Source: an uncultured Granulicatella sp. (GTDB lineage: Bacteria; Bacillota; Bacilli; Lactobacillales; Aerococcaceae). Taken from it: 5,090 bases of DNA. Positions 4,842 to 5,090 of the stretch are shown here, piece by piece. How positions within the stretch are numbered: the first letter of the stretch is position 1; the number at the start of each line of letters is the position of its first letter. The position numbers and the translations under genes were made by a program. Location of the stretch: NCBI GenBank assembly GCA_934193545.1, contig CAKPVL010000056.1, positions 1-5,090 of the forward strand. The letters are read 5' to 3'. The notes beneath the pieces are model-generated. The model was not told where the DNA came from. It did no database searches and worked only from the letters and a program-made list of their open reading frames with translations.

Positions 4842-5044
4842 CCTTAAGTCTATTAAAATACGGAGAAACTTTGGGGAATAGTTATGATAACCGCGACAAA
4901 CAAGCAATGTGAAATAGAGCGGGTTAAAGTTTTCAACTTTTACCCGCTCTTTGAAGCTTGCTAGGGTTGAGACTTAAGGCTCAACCCGGTGTAGCAGTTA
5001 TCATGACTATACCGGACCGAAGGTACCGAAGTATTTTAATAGAT
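4842..5044 (+). ncRNA. Candidate structured RNA or palindromic element with nested hairpins and a possible pseudoknot
   Basis: No protein gene fits here. Seen: an outer helix TCTATTAAAATAC (4849-4861) with its perfect complement at 5031-5043; an interrupted helix 4868-4876 with 5012-5024; a 14-bp helix 4878-4891 with 4997-5010 (one G-U); CAAGC 4901-4905 with GCTTG 4956-4960; a 16-position hairpin 4916-4931 with 4935-4950 (one T-T mismatch, loop TTC); and a hairpin GGGTTGAG 4964-4971 with CTCAACCC 4980-4987, extendable by GCTA/TAGC. The 8-base loop of the last hairpin plus one stem base (GACTTAAGG, 4971-4979) is complementary to CCTTAAGTC at 4842-4850, which would make a pseudoknot. At least three pairs are G-U only if the plus strand is the RNA, so I assign that strand tentatively. 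I see no convincing promoter or terminator. Alternatives are a palindromic mobile repeat (MITE-like) or a regulatory leader for a gene beyond the window. I recognise no known RNA family. Confidence 0.45.
4916..4950. repeat. Hairpin, 16-position stem with 3-base loop, inside the structured element
   Basis: AGAGCGGGTTAAAGTT (4916-4931) pairs with AACTTTTACCCGCTCT (4935-4950) with a single T-T mismatch. It is GC-rich at its base and lacks a following T-run, so it does not look like an intrinsic terminator. It is the strongest individual stem in the 4842-5044 element. Confidence 0.8.
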
Positions 5045-5090
5045 CATAAACACTATATTTTTTGCACACAAAAGCCCCTTGAGAAATTCT
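5045..5090. other. Right edge of window, no gene seen
   Basis: AT-rich sequence with a T-run at 5058-5063. On the minus strand TTGTGT (5071-5066), a 17-base spacer and TATGAT (5048-5043) make a weak promoter-like match that overlaps the outer arm of the structured element. It is the only hint of transcription into that element from this side. Confidence 0.25.

Noticed and set aside
4916..4987. Inner hairpins of the right-hand element as intrinsic terminators
   Set aside because: Neither stem is followed by a T-run on either strand, and both are nested inside larger pairings.
4849..5043. Insertion sequence with terminal inverted repeats
   Set aside because: There is no transposase and I could not find a clear target-site duplication flanking the outer repeats; a non-autonomous palindromic element remains possible.
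4842..5044. tmRNA, RNase P RNA, SRP RNA or a T-box leader
   Set aside because: None of the hallmark sequences of these RNAs that I know (for example a terminal CCA with an encoded tag, GAGGAAAGTCC, or a T-box GGTGG segment) are present.

Overview
The window looks like chromosomal DNA of a low-GC Gram-positive bacterium (Bacillota, probably Lactobacillales). This rests on AT-rich base composition, strong AAGGAGG-type ribosome binding sites, TTGNAA-N17-TATAAT promoters, short intrinsic terminators and short Firmicutes-style lipoprotein signal peptides. Genus and species cannot be read from the sequence.

All five protein genes lie on the minus strand. Read 5' to 3' on that strand they are: a 431-residue two-domain lipoprotein (4646-3351); a two-gene operon of single-domain lipoproteins (3050-2313 and 2297-1587); and a second two-gene operon (1418-729 and 714-1). 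Every product has a lipobox cysteine, a short low-complexity T/Q/S/A linker and one roughly 180-190 residue domain (two in the 431-residue protein). The domain opens with G-x-W, has a D-x-x-x-K-T-hydrophobic-T-F-like strand and a Y-x-Y-hydrophobic-x-D/N-G/D-x-L strand near the end, and closes with F-K/Q-K/R. I recognise no named family. The layout resembles a small lipocalin-like beta-barrel, but that is inference. Together there are six paralogous domains on five predicted surface lipoproteins.

The cluster grew by cassette duplication. The 431-residue gene and the 3050-1587 operon are two copies of one cassette: matched promoters with matched upstream elements, the same 17-nt ribosome-binding-site-to-start segment, homologous coding regions in the same order, the same 3' coding end, and almost identical 15-bp terminator hairpins. 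The copies differ mainly in that one is two genes and the other is a single fused gene lacking the internal stop, ribosome binding site and second signal peptide. The third unit (1418-1) has its own, different promoter.

The right-hand 440 bases hold no protein gene. They carry the promoter of the 431-residue gene and, at 4842-5044, a large nested inverted-repeat structure. It has a long interrupted outer helix, two inner hairpins and a possible 9-bp pseudoknot from one hairpin loop back to the 5' flank. G-U pairs favour a plus-strand RNA. It may be an undescribed structured non-coding RNA or a palindromic mobile repeat, and it is the most novel-looking item in the window.
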